Positions 4,902 to 5,622 of a stretch of 5,622 nucleotides of DNA are shown here, in pieces (the stretch's first letter is position 1; each line of letters opens with the position of its first letter). The notes under the pieces are model-generated. The model was not told where the DNA came from, did not search any database, and saw only the letters and a program-made list of their open reading frames with translations. Source of the stretch: Dehalococcoidales bacterium. Lineage in GTDB: Bacteria > Chloroflexota > Dehalococcoidia > Dehalococcoidales > RBG-16-60-22. Location: the NCBI GenBank assembly GCA_023135135.1, contig JAGLTT010000057.1:1-5622 (forward strand), read 5' to 3'. Position numbers and translations under genes: made by a program.

Positions 4902-5622
4902 GGCAAGATAGTTATAGACCCCGTCACCAGAATTGAGGGGCACCTTAAGGTCGAATGCGTCGTCGAAAACGGAGAGGTCAAGGAAGCCAGGACTGTCGGC
5001 AACCTCTTCCGCGGATTTGAGATTATCCTGCGGGACCGCGACCCGCGTGACGCCCAGGTAATTACCCAGCGTATTTGCGGTGTCTGCCCGCAGTCGCACG
5101 GCATCGCGGCTACGTTAAACCTCGATAGCGCTTTCGGCATCGCTGACAAGATACCGGATAACGGACGGATAATTCGCAACCTGATTCAGGGGGCGCACGT
5201 CGCCCAGGACCACATTCTCCACTTCTACCACCTGGCCGCCCTGGACTACGTGAATGTCGCCGATGTCGCCACCTACGAGGGCAATGACTCCCAGCTGAAC
5301 TCGGTCAAGGACTTCATCGCCCGCGGCGAGCTGGGGCCCTTCCTGCCCCGCTACGAGGGGGACTATCGCCTGCCGCCGGAGGTCAACCAGCAGGCCGTCG
5401 CCCACTACGTGAAGGCGCTGGAAATCCGGCGTATCGGCCACGAGGCGGTCAGTATCTTCAGCGGCAAGGTTCCGCACAGCGTGGGTGTTGTCCCCGGCGG
5501 CGTGACCAGCACTCCCACACCCGATAATATCATGGCCTATATCTGGAAGATAAAAATCCTGCAGGATTTTATTAATAATGTCTATATTCCCGATGTACTG
5601 GCGGTGGCCGGCGCTTATCTCG
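4899..5622 (+). CDS. [NiFe] hydrogenase large subunit, N-terminal part (3' end outside window)
   Basis: This is the catalytic subunit that holds the Ni-Fe(CN)2CO site and cleaves or forms H2. The frame is open from ATG 4899 to the window end, giving 241 complete codons, less than half of a usual large subunit of about 450-570 residues. The N-terminus VIDPVTRIEGHLKVE is the family signature, with the conserved E13 and H15. The first metal-binding L1 motif is R58-I-C60-G-V-C63-x2-S-H67; C60 and C63 bind the active-site metals. FYHLAALDY and PGGVTSTPT are further conserved blocks. The second motif (DPCxxC) and the C-terminal maturation-cleavage site lie beyond the window, so processing and full activity cannot be judged. 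It overlaps the small-subunit gene by 1 nt, forming a tight small-large operon that probably continues with maturation or electron-partner genes. Confidence 0.95.
   Translation, partial: MGKIVIDPVTRIEGHLKVECVVENGEVKEARTVGNLFRGFEIILRDRDPRDAQVITQRICGVCPQSHGIAATLNLDSAFGIADKIPDNGRIIRNLIQGAHVAQDHILHFYHLAALDYVNVADVATYEGNDSQLNSVKDFIARGELGPFLPRYEGDYRLPPEVNQQAVAHYVKALEIRRIGHEAVSIFSGKVPHSVGVVPGGVTSTPTPDNIMAYIWKIKILQDFINNVYIPDVLAVAGAYL

Overview
The window holds the 3' part of one energy-metabolism operon and the 5' part of a second, all on the + strand. The genes are densely packed, moderately GC-rich and rich in Fe-S clusters. Two consecutive genes start at TTG with good Shine-Dalgarno sequences. The gene set (electron-transfer flavoprotein, membrane HdrD-like ETF oxidoreductase, [NiFe] hydrogenase) points to a strictly anaerobic bacterium that oxidises acyl-CoAs or similar substrates. 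Chloroflexota (Dehalococcoidia-like) or Desulfobacterota-type lineages are plausible hosts, but this is inferred from gene style only and the taxonomy is not resolved.

Region 1 (1-3766) is an ETF module. It contains the C-terminal part of EtfB (cut by the window start), then EtfA with an N-terminal two-cluster ferredoxin domain, then a 656-residue membrane protein. That protein has five N-terminal membrane helices, two [4Fe-4S] ferredoxin-type motifs and two CCG (HdrD/GlpC-type) domains. This is the architecture of the ETF:(mena)quinone oxidoreductases (EMO-type) of anaerobic fatty-acid and aromatic degraders. Gaps of 18 and 22 nt indicate one transcript. The likely electron path is acyl-CoA dehydrogenase (not in the window) -> EtfBA -> CCG/Fe-S domain -> membrane haem/quinone.

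Region 2 (3767-4008) is a 242-nt intergenic stretch, visibly more AT-rich. It has two perfect TATAAT hexamers, a 10-bp direct repeat at exactly 21-bp spacing just upstream of the second one, and an inverted repeat at the expected transcription start. It is the likely control region of the hydrogenase operon. I see no convincing terminator for the ETF operon. The first 39 nt continue the upstream reading frame beyond its TAG and end in a second TAG.

Region 3 (4009-5622) encodes a [NiFe] hydrogenase: a complete small subunit with all 11 canonical Fe-S ligands but no Tat signal, then the first 241 codons of the large subunit, overlapping it by 1 nt and running off the window end. The two operons side by side suggest a cell that links ETF/quinone-level electrons to H2, but direct coupling is inference. 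I found no tRNA, rRNA, CRISPR, IS element or attachment site.
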